Virus record (IMG/VR): IMGVR_UViG_3300025679_000008
Location: 1 to 62,587 of that record
Reading direction: 5' to 3' (one strand)
Length of the DNA stretch: 62,587 nucleotides
Source: a virus
The stretch's first letter is position 1. Each line of letters begins with the position of its first letter. Below are positions 6,181 through 14,480 of this stretch, one piece after another. Both the position numbers and the translations under genes were made by a program. A model generated the notes under the pieces. The model was not told the DNA's origin and did not search any database. It saw only the letters and a list, made by a program, of their open reading frames with translations.

Positions 6181-6521
6181 AGGGCTACGCGGATCTGGCG
6201 GAGCTGCCGGAGGACACCCGGATCCGCATCATAGGAGAGACGATGGCGACGAACCGCCACCAGACGGACTTCACGGTCGGCGTTGCGATCGACGACGAGA
6301 AGGAGAAGTACGATCGCTACATCAAAAAGATCCTCACGCGCTTCCCGGACGTCGTCGTCATCTCAAAGAAACCCCTATTCAAGGGAATCGTCCTAGTGAA
6401 GCTGGGCCACAAGCCGGTACCAGGAGATCCAGCGTGCCGTGGCGATACGTCCACCCCTGCTCCAGAGGGGACCGGACTAAATGGATCCGCCGGGCCGCAA
6501 ACTAGTCCACCTACGCCTTAG
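6177..6521 (+). CDS. Hypothetical protein (114 aa)
   Basis: The start is the GTG at 6177, overlapping the preceding stop by GTGA. Residues 20-75 form the likely fold (ETMATNRHQTDFTVGVAIDD, KYDRYIKKILTRFPDVVVI), with a KKPLFKGIVLVKLG strand; the last 40 residues are Pro/Gly/Thr-rich and probably unstructured. The 3' end overlaps the convergent helicase gene by 11 bases. No function is recognised. Confidence 0.65.
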   Translation: MKGYADLAELPEDTRIRIIGETMATNRHQTDFTVGVAIDDEKEKYDRYIKKILTRFPDVVVISKKPLFKGIVLVKLGHKPVPGDPACRGDTSTPAPEGTGLNGSAGPQTSPPTP

Positions 6522-8115
6522 CCAGGTGGTACTTCGGCGCGGACCCCTGCGGGGCGATCTTGATGACCTGGCCGGCCTGGACCGCGGAGTCGAGCATGAG
6601 GAAGAAAGCCCCCTTGCCGATGTCCCCGATCTCCTGGCACCGGCGAAACAGGGCGTTCGTGCGCTCCGCCTTGTCTGGGGCGAGTTGGAACGCGGTGCGG
6701 AAGGTGGCGAAGTCGTGGAGCCGCGGCCGACCGGGCCCGTCCTTCTTCTTCGTCTCCTCCGGATCCGGGGTGCGCGTGAGCCAGAAGGTGATCTTGAGCC
6801 GCTTCTTGCGGCCGGCTACCTCGAGCAGCTCGTCGCTCCAGCGCAGCGCGATCGTTGTGACGACCTCCTCCCTGAACCCGGCGCCCTGAGGGACCTGCTT
6901 CGTGACGTCGGCCTCGGTCCCGCGCTTCGACAGGACCAGGTTGAATTGCCCGCGGTCGGCCGTGGCCTTCAGGTTCATGATCGCCCGGGCCCAGTTGATG
7001 AGCTCGGCGCCGCCGGCGATCTGGTACATCTCCTCGCTCCAGGAGATCCCGACCTTGTTCGGGCCGGTCGGTGGCTTCGGGGTGTGGTGGACCAGGATGT
7101 AGGCGAAGCCCGAGTCCTCGTTCACGCCGTCGAGATCACGCCGCAGGAAGTTGCCCAGGTCCCGGCTATCCTTGATGTCGCCGTCCATGAAGGCCTGTAG
7201 GGGATTCACCCAGACCAGATCCGGCTTGTGCTTCGCCACCAGGCGCCGCAGCTCGTCGAGGAACGTCTGCCCGCGCATGCCCTTCTTGCTGACGATGAGG
7301 ACGCGCTCCTCGACCTGCTTTATCTCCTCAGGCGTCAGCTTCATCGAGTGGTAGATCGAGCGCCGGACCTTGCCGATATCCCCGCGGCTGTCCTCGGCCT
7401 GGAGCATGAGCGACGTCAGCGGCCCGTTCGGTTTTAGCCCATAGAAGTCCCTGCCCAGGGCGTAGCACACGGCTTTCTGGATCGCCATCGAGCTCTTGCC
7501 CATGCCGGAGGTTGACGAGAAGATCATGCCGTCGCCGCGGCAAAGGTACGAGTCGCCCAGGAGAATCGAGCGGTCCCCGTCCGGGACGATGTCGTAGGCG
7601 CCCAGACTCTCGGCCTGCGCCTGGCGGTGGGCCCCTTTTCCTATTCGCTCAAGCTGGCGCATCCACTCGAGGGGATCGTCGCCCTTGGAGTTCGCCATCA
7701 TCGCGCCGATCCTATGGATCTCTCGGCAGCGGTGCTGGGCCTCGACCTCCTCGAGGAATTGCGGGAAGCCGAGCCGCAGGCCTGCCATGTGGGAGATCTC
7801 GAAGATCCGGTCGACGGCCACTCCGGAGGCCTTCGCCAGCTGGAACACATCGTCCGGCATCTGCAGGCCCCCGAGTAAACACCCCCAGAGGGCGGCGCAT
7901 TCCTTGCTGGTGAAGGCGCTGGTCGGTAGGTGCCGGGCCTGGGGAAAGAGCAGGTACTCGCCGTCGCCCAGGATGCACGCGAGGAGGAGCAGCTCGGGAT
8001 CCGCGGAGCTTACAACCGCCGGCTTGACCTCGTGGATCTGCGGCGCGGCAGGCCTAGGCCGCGGAGTGGGTTTGGGCTCTGGCGCGGGTGCCGCGCCTAC
8101 ATTGAGCCGTCTCAT
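6511..8115 (-). CDS. RecA-fold replicative helicase/ATPase (AAA_25, RepA/DnaB-like)
   Basis: The 534-residue protein has a proline-rich leader, a DnaB-N-like helical segment around residues 35-160 (DPELLLLACILGDGEYL, FPQARHLPTSAF), and a RecA-type ATPase core. Walker A is SSTSGMGKSS at about 200-209; a Walker B-type strand is DLVWVNPLQAF; the HHTPK segment after YILV is typical of RepA/AAA_25 ATPases. It probably unwinds DNA at the fork or loads the host helicase. Start is ATG 8115. It is the last gene of the 9904-6511 leftward group and follows a 207-base leader with an operator-like site. Confidence 0.88.
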   Translation of the reverse strand: MRRLNVGAAPAPEPKPTPRPRPAAPQIHEVKPAVVSSADPELLLLACILGDGEYLLFPQARHLPTSAFTSKECAALWGCLLGGLQMPDDVFQLAKASGVAVDRIFEISHMAGLRLGFPQFLEEVEAQHRCREIHRIGAMMANSKGDDPLEWMRQLERIGKGAHRQAQAESLGAYDIVPDGDRSILLGDSYLCRGDGMIFSSTSGMGKSSMAIQKAVCYALGRDFYGLKPNGPLTSLMLQAEDSRGDIGKVRRSIYHSMKLTPEEIKQVEERVLIVSKKGMRGQTFLDELRRLVAKHKPDLVWVNPLQAFMDGDIKDSRDLGNFLRRDLDGVNEDSGFAYILVHHTPKPPTGPNKVGISWSEEMYQIAGGAELINWARAIMNLKATADRGQFNLVLSKRGTEADVTKQVPQGAGFREEVVTTIALRWSDELLEVAGRKKRLKITFWLTRTPDPEETKKKDGPGRPRLHDFATFRTAFQLAPDKAERTNALFRRCQEIGDIGKGAFFLMLDSAVQAGQVIKIAPQGSAPKYHLAKA

Positions 8116-8322
8116 GCTGTAAAGGATTCCCGTCCCCGCGCAGGCCCCCAAGAGTTTTGCAGCTCTGGCGCGGCTACCCCTAGACGCGCTGATTGCCCCG
8201 CGGAGACGGGAAAGTGTTGGGAAATGGGATTCAAGACGGGAGTGCCTGGAGGAGAGAGCTGCAAGAAATCTCCGCCGGCCGAGTGCGCAGCAAATGGGGT
8301 GTATACCCCACTTGTCAATATA
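8116..8322 (-). promoter_or_regulatory. Helicase leader with operator-like palindrome
   Basis: This 207-base gap precedes the helicase. It contains TGGGGT-GTAT-ACCCCA at 8295-8310. On the minus strand TTGACA (8318-8313) lies immediately upstream, with the palindrome filling the 17-base space before ATTTGC (8295-8290); that fits a repressed or activator-dependent promoter with a poor -10. An open frame running from TTG 8318 to a stop at 8112 exists but has no family resemblance and starts inside the palindrome. Confidence 0.5.
8295..8310. promoter_or_regulatory. Operator-like palindrome TGGGGT-N4-ACCCCA
   Basis: Six-base arms TGGGGT and ACCCCA flank GTAT. The same site with GAAT in the middle lies at 46733-46748, on the same strand, matching at 15 of 16 positions. 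Two intergenic copies nearly 39 kb apart suggest binding of one regulator at both. The protein that would bind is not identified. Confidence 0.55.
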
Positions 8323-8529
8323 TCAAAGGCCTGGGCGCTTCAGCACGGCTGTATGTTTGTTGTGGAGATCCACCAGGGCCCGCACGTCCTCCTGGTGCTC
8401 GCGATCGGCCCGGCCGCGGGCGATCGCCAGTCGGCGCGCAAGCCCGTCCTGCCGGCGATGCAAGATCCGCTCGAGCGCGACCGGTGTGAACGGCGACAGC
8501 TTCAGGCCCTTGCTCGAGATCCCGCTCAC
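8323..8529 (-). CDS. Small basic protein (68 aa)
   Basis: The GTG at 8529 overlaps the stop of the glycosyltransferase (GTGA), which argues for translation. The 68 residues form a probable long charged helix (VALERILHRRQDGLARRLAIARG, ADREHQEDVRALVDLHNKH) after an LKLSPFTP opening. No family is recognised. It is the last gene before the operator-containing leader. Confidence 0.6.
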   Translation of the reverse strand: MSGISSKGLKLSPFTPVALERILHRRQDGLARRLAIARGRADREHQEDVRALVDLHNKHTAVLKRPGL

Positions 8530-9674
8530 GGCAGGATGAGCTGCTGGATCTTCCGGCCGATCGCCTCGAGTTTGATGGAGTCGATCGCGTGGCAGTGGCC
8601 GGTCAAGGCACAGGGCCCGTTCTTCGGGAAGTGGATCCCGCCTCGAGGATGGAACCCGCAGGGAGCGATCGGGCAGCCGCCGGCCTCCAGGCTCCCGCTG
8701 TTCCCATGAAGCGCGAAGACCGAAAGATAGTAGGCAGTCCGGATCTTGTAGTCGATCGGCCCGAAGAGCGCCACGCACGGCACGTTTAGCGCGCCGGCGA
8801 TGTGCATCATCGAGGAGTCCGGGGCGACGATCACATCGCAGGTCTCGGCCACGGCCGCGCTCTGGCGGAATGTGAGCTCGGCCTGGGCGCAATCATGCAG
8901 GCGCTCCCGGACCTTGACCATGACCGGCTCCGGCACGCCCTTGAAAAGGGCGCCGGTGGATCCCTCGCTTCCGAAGATCATGATCTCCCAGTCCTCCATG
9001 TAGAGCGAGTGGATGAGGCTGCTCATCTTCTGGGCGCTCATCGTCCGGTTGAAGGCGGAGGCGGCGAGCTGGATCCCGATCCTCTTCCTCGGGACGGTCT
9101 CGATCCGGCCCTCATAGCTTTGCCTGGGGTACCGCGCGGCCGCGTCGGCTCGTTCCTGGTCGGTGACCTTGTACTCGACCTTGGTGTCGCCCTTGAGATC
9201 CACGCCGAGGATCTCGGCCCGCAGGTAGATGCCGTGGGCGGTGCGGCCGCGCTCGCCCTCGTTCATGTTCTCGGTGAGGATGATCCTCGAGTACCGGCCG
9301 AAGAGTCCGTCCATGTTGAGTGGGTAGTCGACGAAGGCGTCGGGATAGTCCAGGTGCTCGTAGACGATGCGGTGGCGCCGGCGGCAGCAGACGTGAATCG
9401 TGATTCCTGGGTAGTAGCGCTTGTGCGCCCGCAGCGCGGGCCCGAGCATCATCTGATCTCCGAGGCCGCCGGGATGGATGACTAGGATGGCGTTGGCCGC
9501 GGGATCCTGGAGCTGCCGGCGGTTGATGTCGGCGAAGTAGCGGACCACCGCGGTCCCGCGATCAGCCTCGACCATGATCTCGGCCGCGTTCAAGTCGTCG
9601 ACCAGGTAGGATCCGGCCTCGAGCTTAGTACCGTCGGCGCGGTCCAGGGCGGTGCTTAGAGTTACGATGTGCAT
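8526..9674 (-). CDS. GT9 family glycosyltransferase (heptosyltransferase-like)
   Basis: The 382-residue protein has the GT9 N-terminal signature IHPGGLGDQMMLGPALRAHK at residues 66-85 and the C-terminal nucleotide-sugar site CDVIVAPDSSMMHIAGALNV followed by CVALFGP. ADP-heptose:LPS heptosyltransferases share these motifs, so the donor is probably ADP-heptose or another nucleotide sugar. It could modify host lipopolysaccharide, DNA or a virion protein. Its C-terminus contains four clustered cysteines (GGCPIAPCGF, GPCALTGHC), possibly a metal site. It overlaps both neighbours, so it is co-translated with a zinc-finger protein and a small basic protein. Confidence 0.88.
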   Translation of the reverse strand: MHIVTLSTALDRADGTKLEAGSYLVDDLNAAEIMVEADRGTAVVRYFADINRRQLQDPAANAILVIHPGGLGDQMMLGPALRAHKRYYPGITIHVCCRRRHRIVYEHLDYPDAFVDYPLNMDGLFGRYSRIILTENMNEGERGRTAHGIYLRAEILGVDLKGDTKVEYKVTDQERADAAARYPRQSYEGRIETVPRKRIGIQLAASAFNRTMSAQKMSSLIHSLYMEDWEIMIFGSEGSTGALFKGVPEPVMVKVRERLHDCAQAELTFRQSAAVAETCDVIVAPDSSMMHIAGALNVPCVALFGPIDYKIRTAYYLSVFALHGNSGSLEAGGCPIAPCGFHPRGGIHFPKNGPCALTGHCHAIDSIKLEAIGRKIQQLILP

Positions 9675-9904
9675 TAGCGGTTCTCGTTGGTTGGTCGGCC
9701 GCGGCCGGTGAGCTCCCTGGACTTGTAGCCGCCGGCGGCGCGCGATCGCTCCCGGTTCTTCTTCAGGTGGACAGGGCAGAAAACCTTGCTGTATCTAGCC
9801 CTGGGCATGCCGCAAACGCGGCACAGGCCGTCCCGTAGACGCCGCTTCTGGTGCCGAAGCGCGCGGTCCTCGATATGGGTAAACTCGTCCAGGATCTTCT
9901 TCAC
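9674..9904 (-). CDS. Small zinc-finger protein (76 aa)
   Basis: CRVCGMPRARYSKVFCPVHLKKNRER is the core: C-x2-C, then C-x2-H, flanked by basic residues, followed by an RxxGRGRPT end. This looks like a DNA-binding zinc finger of the type found in small phage regulators and HNH-flanking domains, without an HNH catalytic motif. It is the first gene of this leftward group and could regulate it. Start is ATG 9904. Confidence 0.75.
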   Translation of the reverse strand: MKKILDEFTHIEDRALRHQKRRLRDGLCRVCGMPRARYSKVFCPVHLKKNRERSRAAGGYKSRELTGRGRPTNENR

Positions 9905-9993
9905 TACCTCGTGTAAGCATAATTATATCGAGCGTGGCGAGAGAAATATACAGACTTGCATTAGCGGGTTCGATTTGCTCTTAGGATGTATCC
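9905..9993. promoter_or_regulatory. Divergent promoter region
   Basis: This AT-rich 89-base gap lies between the leftward zinc-finger gene and the rightward late block. A consensus -10 hexamer TATAAT lies on the minus strand at 9927-9922, about 18 bases from the leftward start; no good -35 is seen at 16-18 bases. On the plus strand AGGA at 9985-9988 precedes the ATG at 9994. I infer a start point for the leftward group and probably for the late operon. Confidence 0.45.
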
Positions 9994-11151
9994 ATGCCTC
10001 CCGTAGAACCTGCGCAGGCCCCGGCCGCGCGATCTGAAGTCACACCTGATACACTCGCGGCCGACGCCGCCGGCTCCGCCCCCAAGGACCTGAATGCCCT
10101 CCTCGCCCACGATCCCAGGGGCAAGAAACTAACGGACCGAGGCGTCCTGGTCCCCGCTGTCCAGCCCGTACCGGGCGCGCCGGCGGCGCCCGCAGTGGCC
10201 CCCGTTGCCCCGGTTGTTCCGGCAGCCGTGGCGCCCGTCGTGCCGCCCCCCGCGGCCGTAGTCCCGCCTGCCGTTGCCCCGGTTGTTCCGCCGGTCGAAG
10301 GCGAAGGGGATTTGACGTTTACGAAAAACTGGCGGTTAGAGGCCAGTGACGCGAAGGACGCGCTATTTCTCTTGCTCAAGAAACAGGGCAAGACCACACA
10401 GGAGGCATACGCTGAGGTTTACGGCACGGCCAGTGCGCCTGCCGCGGCCCCAGCCGCAGAGCCGGTAAGAGGCGAGGCACCGCCCGCCCCGAATACGGCA
10501 GACATCGACGCCAAGATAACCGCGGCCGAGACAGCGCTCACAACGCTGGCCGGTCAGATTACCACGGCGCTCGACAAGGAGGCAGACACAAAGACCGCGT
10601 TCAACCTGAAGGACCAGCAGCTCGAGAAACGTCTCGAGCTCGAGAAGTTGAGGGGCGAGCGCGCGGCCATAGTCTCGCAGGCTGAAGCAGCAGTCGTCGA
10701 TGCGAGGGTGGCGAAATACCAGACAGCCAGGATTGCGAATACCACGAGAGCGTCAGAGGCCTTCCCGGCCCTGGCGGTCCAGACCAGTCCTGAAAGGGCG
10801 TTGTTCAACCAACGTGTCGAGCAGTTGAGGGGGGATGCGGAGAGATCCGCGATCTTCAACTCACCTGATTGGCCGTGGGCGATCGCGGCCCAGCTGGCTG
10901 TAGAGCATGGGTGGACCAAGGCAGCTCCGGGCGCACGCCCGCCGGCGGCCGCGGCTCCCCCGGCTGCACCCGCACCTCCAGCGCCAGCTCCCGCCCGGGC
11001 AACCGCGGCAGAGCTGATTACGCCAGGGGCCGCAGGCGCTCCATCCTTTGTGCCTACTTTGGATTCGCTCAGGGCCGATGCAGATTTGGCGGACCCCAAG
11101 GTCCTCAACAAGCTGCTCGCCGGGCCGACTCCGAGGATAGCGCGAAGGTAA
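9994..11151 (+). CDS. Putative scaffold or head-assembly protein (385 aa)
   Basis: The gene lies directly upstream of the capsid gene, the usual place for a scaffold. The first 100 residues and residues 310-345 are Pro/Ala/Val-rich and unstructured; the middle (about 165-290) is a charged helical region with repeated KLR/ELEKL segments, as expected of a coiled-coil scaffold. There is no enzyme motif. AGGATGTATCC precedes the ATG. The assignment rests on position and composition rather than on sequence similarity. Confidence 0.7.
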   Translation: MPPVEPAQAPAARSEVTPDTLAADAAGSAPKDLNALLAHDPRGKKLTDRGVLVPAVQPVPGAPAAPAVAPVAPVVPAAVAPVVPPPAAVVPPAVAPVVPPVEGEGDLTFTKNWRLEASDAKDALFLLLKKQGKTTQEAYAEVYGTASAPAAAPAAEPVRGEAPPAPNTADIDAKITAAETALTTLAGQITTALDKEADTKTAFNLKDQQLEKRLELEKLRGERAAIVSQAEAAVVDARVAKYQTARIANTTRASEAFPALAVQTSPERALFNQRVEQLRGDAERSAIFNSPDWPWAIAAQLAVEHGWTKAAPGARPPAAAAPPAAPAPPAPAPARATAAELITPGAAGAPSFVPTLDSLRADADLADPKVLNKLLAGPTPRIARR

Positions 11152-11193
11152 CCGCAACCCTCCAGTTCCAGGGGCCGTAAGGCCCTACCTTCG

Positions 11194-12675
11194 ATGTCAA
11201 CCAATAGCTCCCTCCTGAGCAATGCCGTCCTCTACGCCACGCTCGTTGCCAACAACAGCGACATGCGCGCAGTGGTCTGGAACGCCCAGGTTATCCAAAC
11301 GCAGCGCCTCAAGTCCAAGTGGCGCCACTTCGCCGGCGGTGAAATGTCCGGCATGCCCATCACCAAGAAGTCCGACCTGTCGGCCGGTATGGCGCAAGAC
11401 GTCGTCTTCACCACGATCGCCCCGATGCTCGGCCAGGGTGTGCTCGGTGAAACCCTCCTGCGGACGGCCACGCAGCAACTCAACTTCAACACGTTCCGGG
11501 TCCGCGTCGACGTGCTGCGCCAGGCCTTCGCCTACACGCAGCTCCTCCCGCTGCTCCGGCTCTCCGGCAAGACGATCGACCAGGTCGGCGCCGATCTGAC
11601 GTCCGACTGGTGGAACAACAAGTACGACGACGATATCACGATGACGTTGCGGGAATACTGCCGGCTGACGGCGCCCACGACGAACCTCTACCGTATCGGC
11701 GGCGCGACCACCACGAACGGCCTCCTCTCGGCGAACACCTGCACGCCGGGTATCATCGAGCAGTCCAAGGCGCTCCTGCAGGCCCTCGGTGCGCAGCCGA
11801 TGGCCGAGGACGTTGCGGAGAGCTCGGGCGCCACGACGGCCCGGTACCTGTTCAACACGACCGATACGTTCATCCGTCCCCTCCGGACGAATGCCACGTA
11901 CCTGGCGTCCCTCCAGCAGGGCGACATCCGGGGCAAGGACAACGCGCTCTTCACCGGCCAGTACAAGATGTGGGACGACAATGTCATCTATCCCGACATC
12001 ATCCGGACCAACGACGGAGACGGCCGCCAGGGCAGCCCTCTCATGCCGATCGCCTACCTGGGCACGGCCATCACCGACCAGACCACGACGCTGATCACCG
12101 GCGGCGGCCTTGCCTACCCGGCGGGCGGAGGGGATTACTTCGCGTACTTCCCCGGCTTCCAGTGGTTCGTGACCACGGCGCAGGCGCTCCCGGCCGACGC
12201 GGGCACCTACTACGCCATGATCTACAACGTCAGCGGCCCGGACGCCGGCAAGTACGAGATCGTGTCGTATGTCCAGGGCGGCATGGTGGCCGCGGGCAAC
12301 CAGCTCACGGTGACCCGCACGGGCACGAGCGACGGCGCGGGCAACGCGGCGGCACTCACCGCCGGCCGCTACTCGGGGAATCACCCCTCGGGTTCGGTCA
12401 TCGTTCCCTGCACCAACTGGGGCGTTCCCTACGGATGGTCCCTGCACATGGGCGCGGAGGCGTTGTTCTACGCCACCGGTTCGCTCGATGCGCAGCCGAT
12501 CTTCCAGGGGGACGACTTCCACGACTCGGCCGGCAACTACATGTTCGAGGGCCGGGGCATCATGGGCATCCGCGGGATGTCCGTGTTCGTGGACAAGCGC
12601 AACATCGGCAAGAACGTGACGATGGTGGAAGGTGCGCTCTCGCCGCATCCGCTCGTCTCGCCGCTGCCGCACTAA
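11194..12675 (+). CDS. Major capsid protein, N4-gp56/DUF4043-like (493 aa)
   Basis: Residues 50-120 carry the family pattern: GMPITKKSDLSAGMAQDVVFTTIAPM, then GQGVLGETLL and a QLNFNTFRVRVDVLRQA segment, as in DUF4043/N4-gp56 capsid proteins with the HK97 fold. The C-terminus (MGAEALFYATG, DFHDSAGNYMFEGRGIMGIRG) also fits. It follows the scaffold-like gene by 42 bases and is followed at once by a strong terminator, typical of a highly expressed capsid gene. A large open frame on the opposite strand is a composition artefact. Confidence 0.9.
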   Translation: MSTNSSLLSNAVLYATLVANNSDMRAVVWNAQVIQTQRLKSKWRHFAGGEMSGMPITKKSDLSAGMAQDVVFTTIAPMLGQGVLGETLLRTATQQLNFNTFRVRVDVLRQAFAYTQLLPLLRLSGKTIDQVGADLTSDWWNNKYDDDITMTLREYCRLTAPTTNLYRIGGATTTNGLLSANTCTPGIIEQSKALLQALGAQPMAEDVAESSGATTARYLFNTTDTFIRPLRTNATYLASLQQGDIRGKDNALFTGQYKMWDDNVIYPDIIRTNDGDGRQGSPLMPIAYLGTAITDQTTTLITGGGLAYPAGGGDYFAYFPGFQWFVTTAQALPADAGTYYAMIYNVSGPDAGKYEIVSYVQGGMVAAGNQLTVTRTGTSDGAGNAAALTAGRYSGNHPSGSVIVPCTNWGVPYGWSLHMGAEALFYATGSLDAQPIFQGDDFHDSAGNYMFEGRGIMGIRGMSVFVDKRNIGKNVTMVEGALSPHPLVSPLPH

Positions 12676-12702
12676 GCGCCGGCGCGAAATAGGTTAGACT
12701 CC

Positions 12703-12742
12703 GGGCGGGCAAGTGGTACAGATCACTTGCCCGCCCCTTTTT
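12703..12742 (+). terminator. Rho-independent terminator after the capsid gene
   Basis: GGGCGGGCAAGTG (12703-12715) pairs perfectly with CACTTGCCCGCCC (12724-12736) around an 8-base loop, and a five-T run follows (12738-12742). It lies 28 bases after the capsid stop. It would reduce transcription into the downstream tail genes. The next gene starts with ATG at 12743, directly after the T-run. Confidence 0.9.
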
Positions 12743-13462
12743 ATGGCCATCCTAATCAAGATCCTGAATGAGTCCCGCGAGGGCATGTCCCACAGGGACA
12801 TGGGAGGTATCTCCGGTATCAACTACCGATTCGACTGGAGCACGGCGCACGGGTCCTGGGTGTACGAGGCGAAGACCCAGGTTGAGATCGACGACATCAT
12901 CCAGGTCAACTTCCTGCCGAAGTTCCCCTGGCGGTTCTCCTTCATCATGCCGGACGGTGCGGCTCCTGGCGCCCCGAGCTCGAGCGAGCCTGGCGCGGAG
13001 GCCTACCGGCCGCTGCCGAACATCGCGCCCTGGGTGGCGCCGTCCAGGTACGCCAGCTATCCGGCGATCGACCTCCTCGACCTGGCCCGCAACTGCGGCT
13101 TCACGCCCCAGGGCAGTCACACGGACACCCTCAATCTCCGGATGCAGCTCGACGCCTACATGGTCGGCCGGGCCTTCGCGCTCGAGGAGAGCAAGCGCCT
13201 GAGGCGCGAGAACGAGGATCTGGTCAAGCGCTTCGAGGGGAAGCCGGAGATCGCGCCGGCGCCGGCCCTGGTGGTCACCGGATCATCGGTCACCGCGGAC
13301 ATCGTCTCGATCAGTGAGAACCTGAATGAGGTTCGCGGCGGAGATCCGGATGTGCGCACCGAAACGCCGCTCCCCGCGGCGCCGCGGGCCAAGTCCGGGC
13401 GTAAGCCCAAGGCCGCGCCGTCCCCGCAGGTCAGGAAACCGCGGAGGCTGCAACTCGCCTAG
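12743..13462 (+). CDS. Hypothetical structural-region protein (239 aa)
   Basis: The start is taken as ATG 12743, immediately after the terminator T-run; no ribosome-binding site is visible because the terminator stem occupies its place, so an in-frame ATG at 12785 is an alternative. Residues 1-75 are beta-rich (YRFDWSTAHGSWVYEAK, WRFSFIMP), the middle is helical with a short coiled coil, and the last 50 residues are Lys/Pro/Arg-rich (SGRKPKAAPSPQVRKPRRL). I do not recognise the family. Its place between capsid and adaptor suggests a head-completion role. Confidence 0.65.
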   Translation: MAILIKILNESREGMSHRDMGGISGINYRFDWSTAHGSWVYEAKTQVEIDDIIQVNFLPKFPWRFSFIMPDGAAPGAPSSSEPGAEAYRPLPNIAPWVAPSRYASYPAIDLLDLARNCGFTPQGSHTDTLNLRMQLDAYMVGRAFALEESKRLRRENEDLVKRFEGKPEIAPAPALVVTGSSVTADIVSISENLNEVRGGDPDVRTETPLPAAPRAKSGRKPKAAPSPQVRKPRRLQLA

Positions 13463-13465
13463 CGT

Positions 13466-14476
13466 ATGGCGAACGGCGACTTCGGTTGGCTCCAGCTGCA
13501 GCTCGCCTTCATGGCGGGGCGCAACGCCGTTGCGGAGCTGGACAATAATCCGAACGTCCCGAGCGACTCGCTCCTCGCCGCGCAGTGCGTGAACGAGGCG
13601 TACCTCGACTGCTACTTCCCTCAGCCTTGGTCGGGCAACCCGGACCCGAAGCGGCCGGCCTGGGCGCTCCGGACCTTTTCGATAGTCCTTCAGGCTCCGG
13701 TCACGATCGCCGGCGTCGGCGTAACCCAGGGATCCAACCTGGTGACCGGCGGCTTCACCGATGCGCAGATCGGTAGCATGGTCTCGCTCGGCTCGAGCTG
13801 GTACACCTATGCCGGCGCCGACACCACGGGCGCCAAGCGCTTCGTGGAGAACGTCGTCGAGTCGACGGGATCCTACGCTGTCACGCTCTACAACAACGCC
13901 ACGCCGATATCCCAGGCGATCGGTGAAGTCCAGGCGGCGCCTACCCTTCTCGGCTTCGGGGAGTTGATGCCCATGAACGGGCGGGCCGAGGAGATGCGCT
14001 GGAAGTCGATTCTCTACGGGGACTTCGCACCGGCCGCCGGCGGTGGCTCGATGGCCGGCGGATCCGTGTGGCCCGGCGGAATCAACTATCCGGTCGGGAC
14101 CCCTGAGTTCTACCGCATCGAGAACGCGCCTTTCATCCCGCAGCCCAACCCGTTGGGCCCCACGCCGACGCCGGCGCTCCGGTCCCTCTTTATCGTCGAG
14201 CCGATGCCGGACCGGGTCTACAATGTCCAGGTCTCGGGCTACGTGATCCCGGTCGAGCTGTCGCTATCCGCCGACCGGCCGATCCTGCCCGGAGATCTCT
14301 GCACTCGAGTCCTTCTTCCGCTCTGCCGGGAGAAGTGGGCGACGATCTACAAGAAGTACACCGGCACGAACCTTCAGGGCCTCATCCATAGCGCCGACGG
14401 CGCGCGCTCCATCCTCGAGCGACTGGGCTCGGGCCAGCGCGACCAGCCGGTGCGCATGACAAACCGGCGGTGCTAG
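13466..14476 (+). CDS. Putative head-tail adaptor or neck protein (336 aa)
   Basis: Three bases separate this gene from the previous stop. The N-terminus (LQLAFMAGRNAVAELDNNP, LAAQCVNEAYLDCYFP) resembles helical adaptor proteins, and the middle is beta-rich with a VTIAGVGVTQGSNLV segment. The C-terminal third has ELSLSADRPILPGDLCTRVLLPLCREKW, the pattern of phage adaptor proteins that mount on the portal. No direct family match can be claimed. Position three genes after the capsid supports a connector role. Confidence 0.65.
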   Translation: MANGDFGWLQLQLAFMAGRNAVAELDNNPNVPSDSLLAAQCVNEAYLDCYFPQPWSGNPDPKRPAWALRTFSIVLQAPVTIAGVGVTQGSNLVTGGFTDAQIGSMVSLGSSWYTYAGADTTGAKRFVENVVESTGSYAVTLYNNATPISQAIGEVQAAPTLLGFGELMPMNGRAEEMRWKSILYGDFAPAAGGGSMAGGSVWPGGINYPVGTPEFYRIENAPFIPQPNPLGPTPTPALRSLFIVEPMPDRVYNVQVSGYVIPVELSLSADRPILPGDLCTRVLLPLCREKWATIYKKYTGTNLQGLIHSADGARSILERLGSGQRDQPVRMTNRRC

Positions 14477-14480
14477 TCCC

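Noticed and set aside
8112-8318. Open frame from TTG 8318 ending in an ATGA overlap with the helicase start
   Set aside because: The start codon lies inside a promoter-like TTGACA and the operator palindrome is inside the frame. The product has no resemblance to known proteins. It remains possible as a leader peptide.
9905-9993. tRNA or small RNA gene in the divergent region
   Set aside because: No cloverleaf or conserved tRNA elements could be recognised; the region is better explained by promoters. No tRNA was seen elsewhere either.
11197-12672. Large open frame on the minus strand across the capsid gene
   Set aside because: High GC content produces long antisense frames. The plus-strand product matches a known capsid family, while the antisense product is arginine- and histidine-rich and has no family resemblance.
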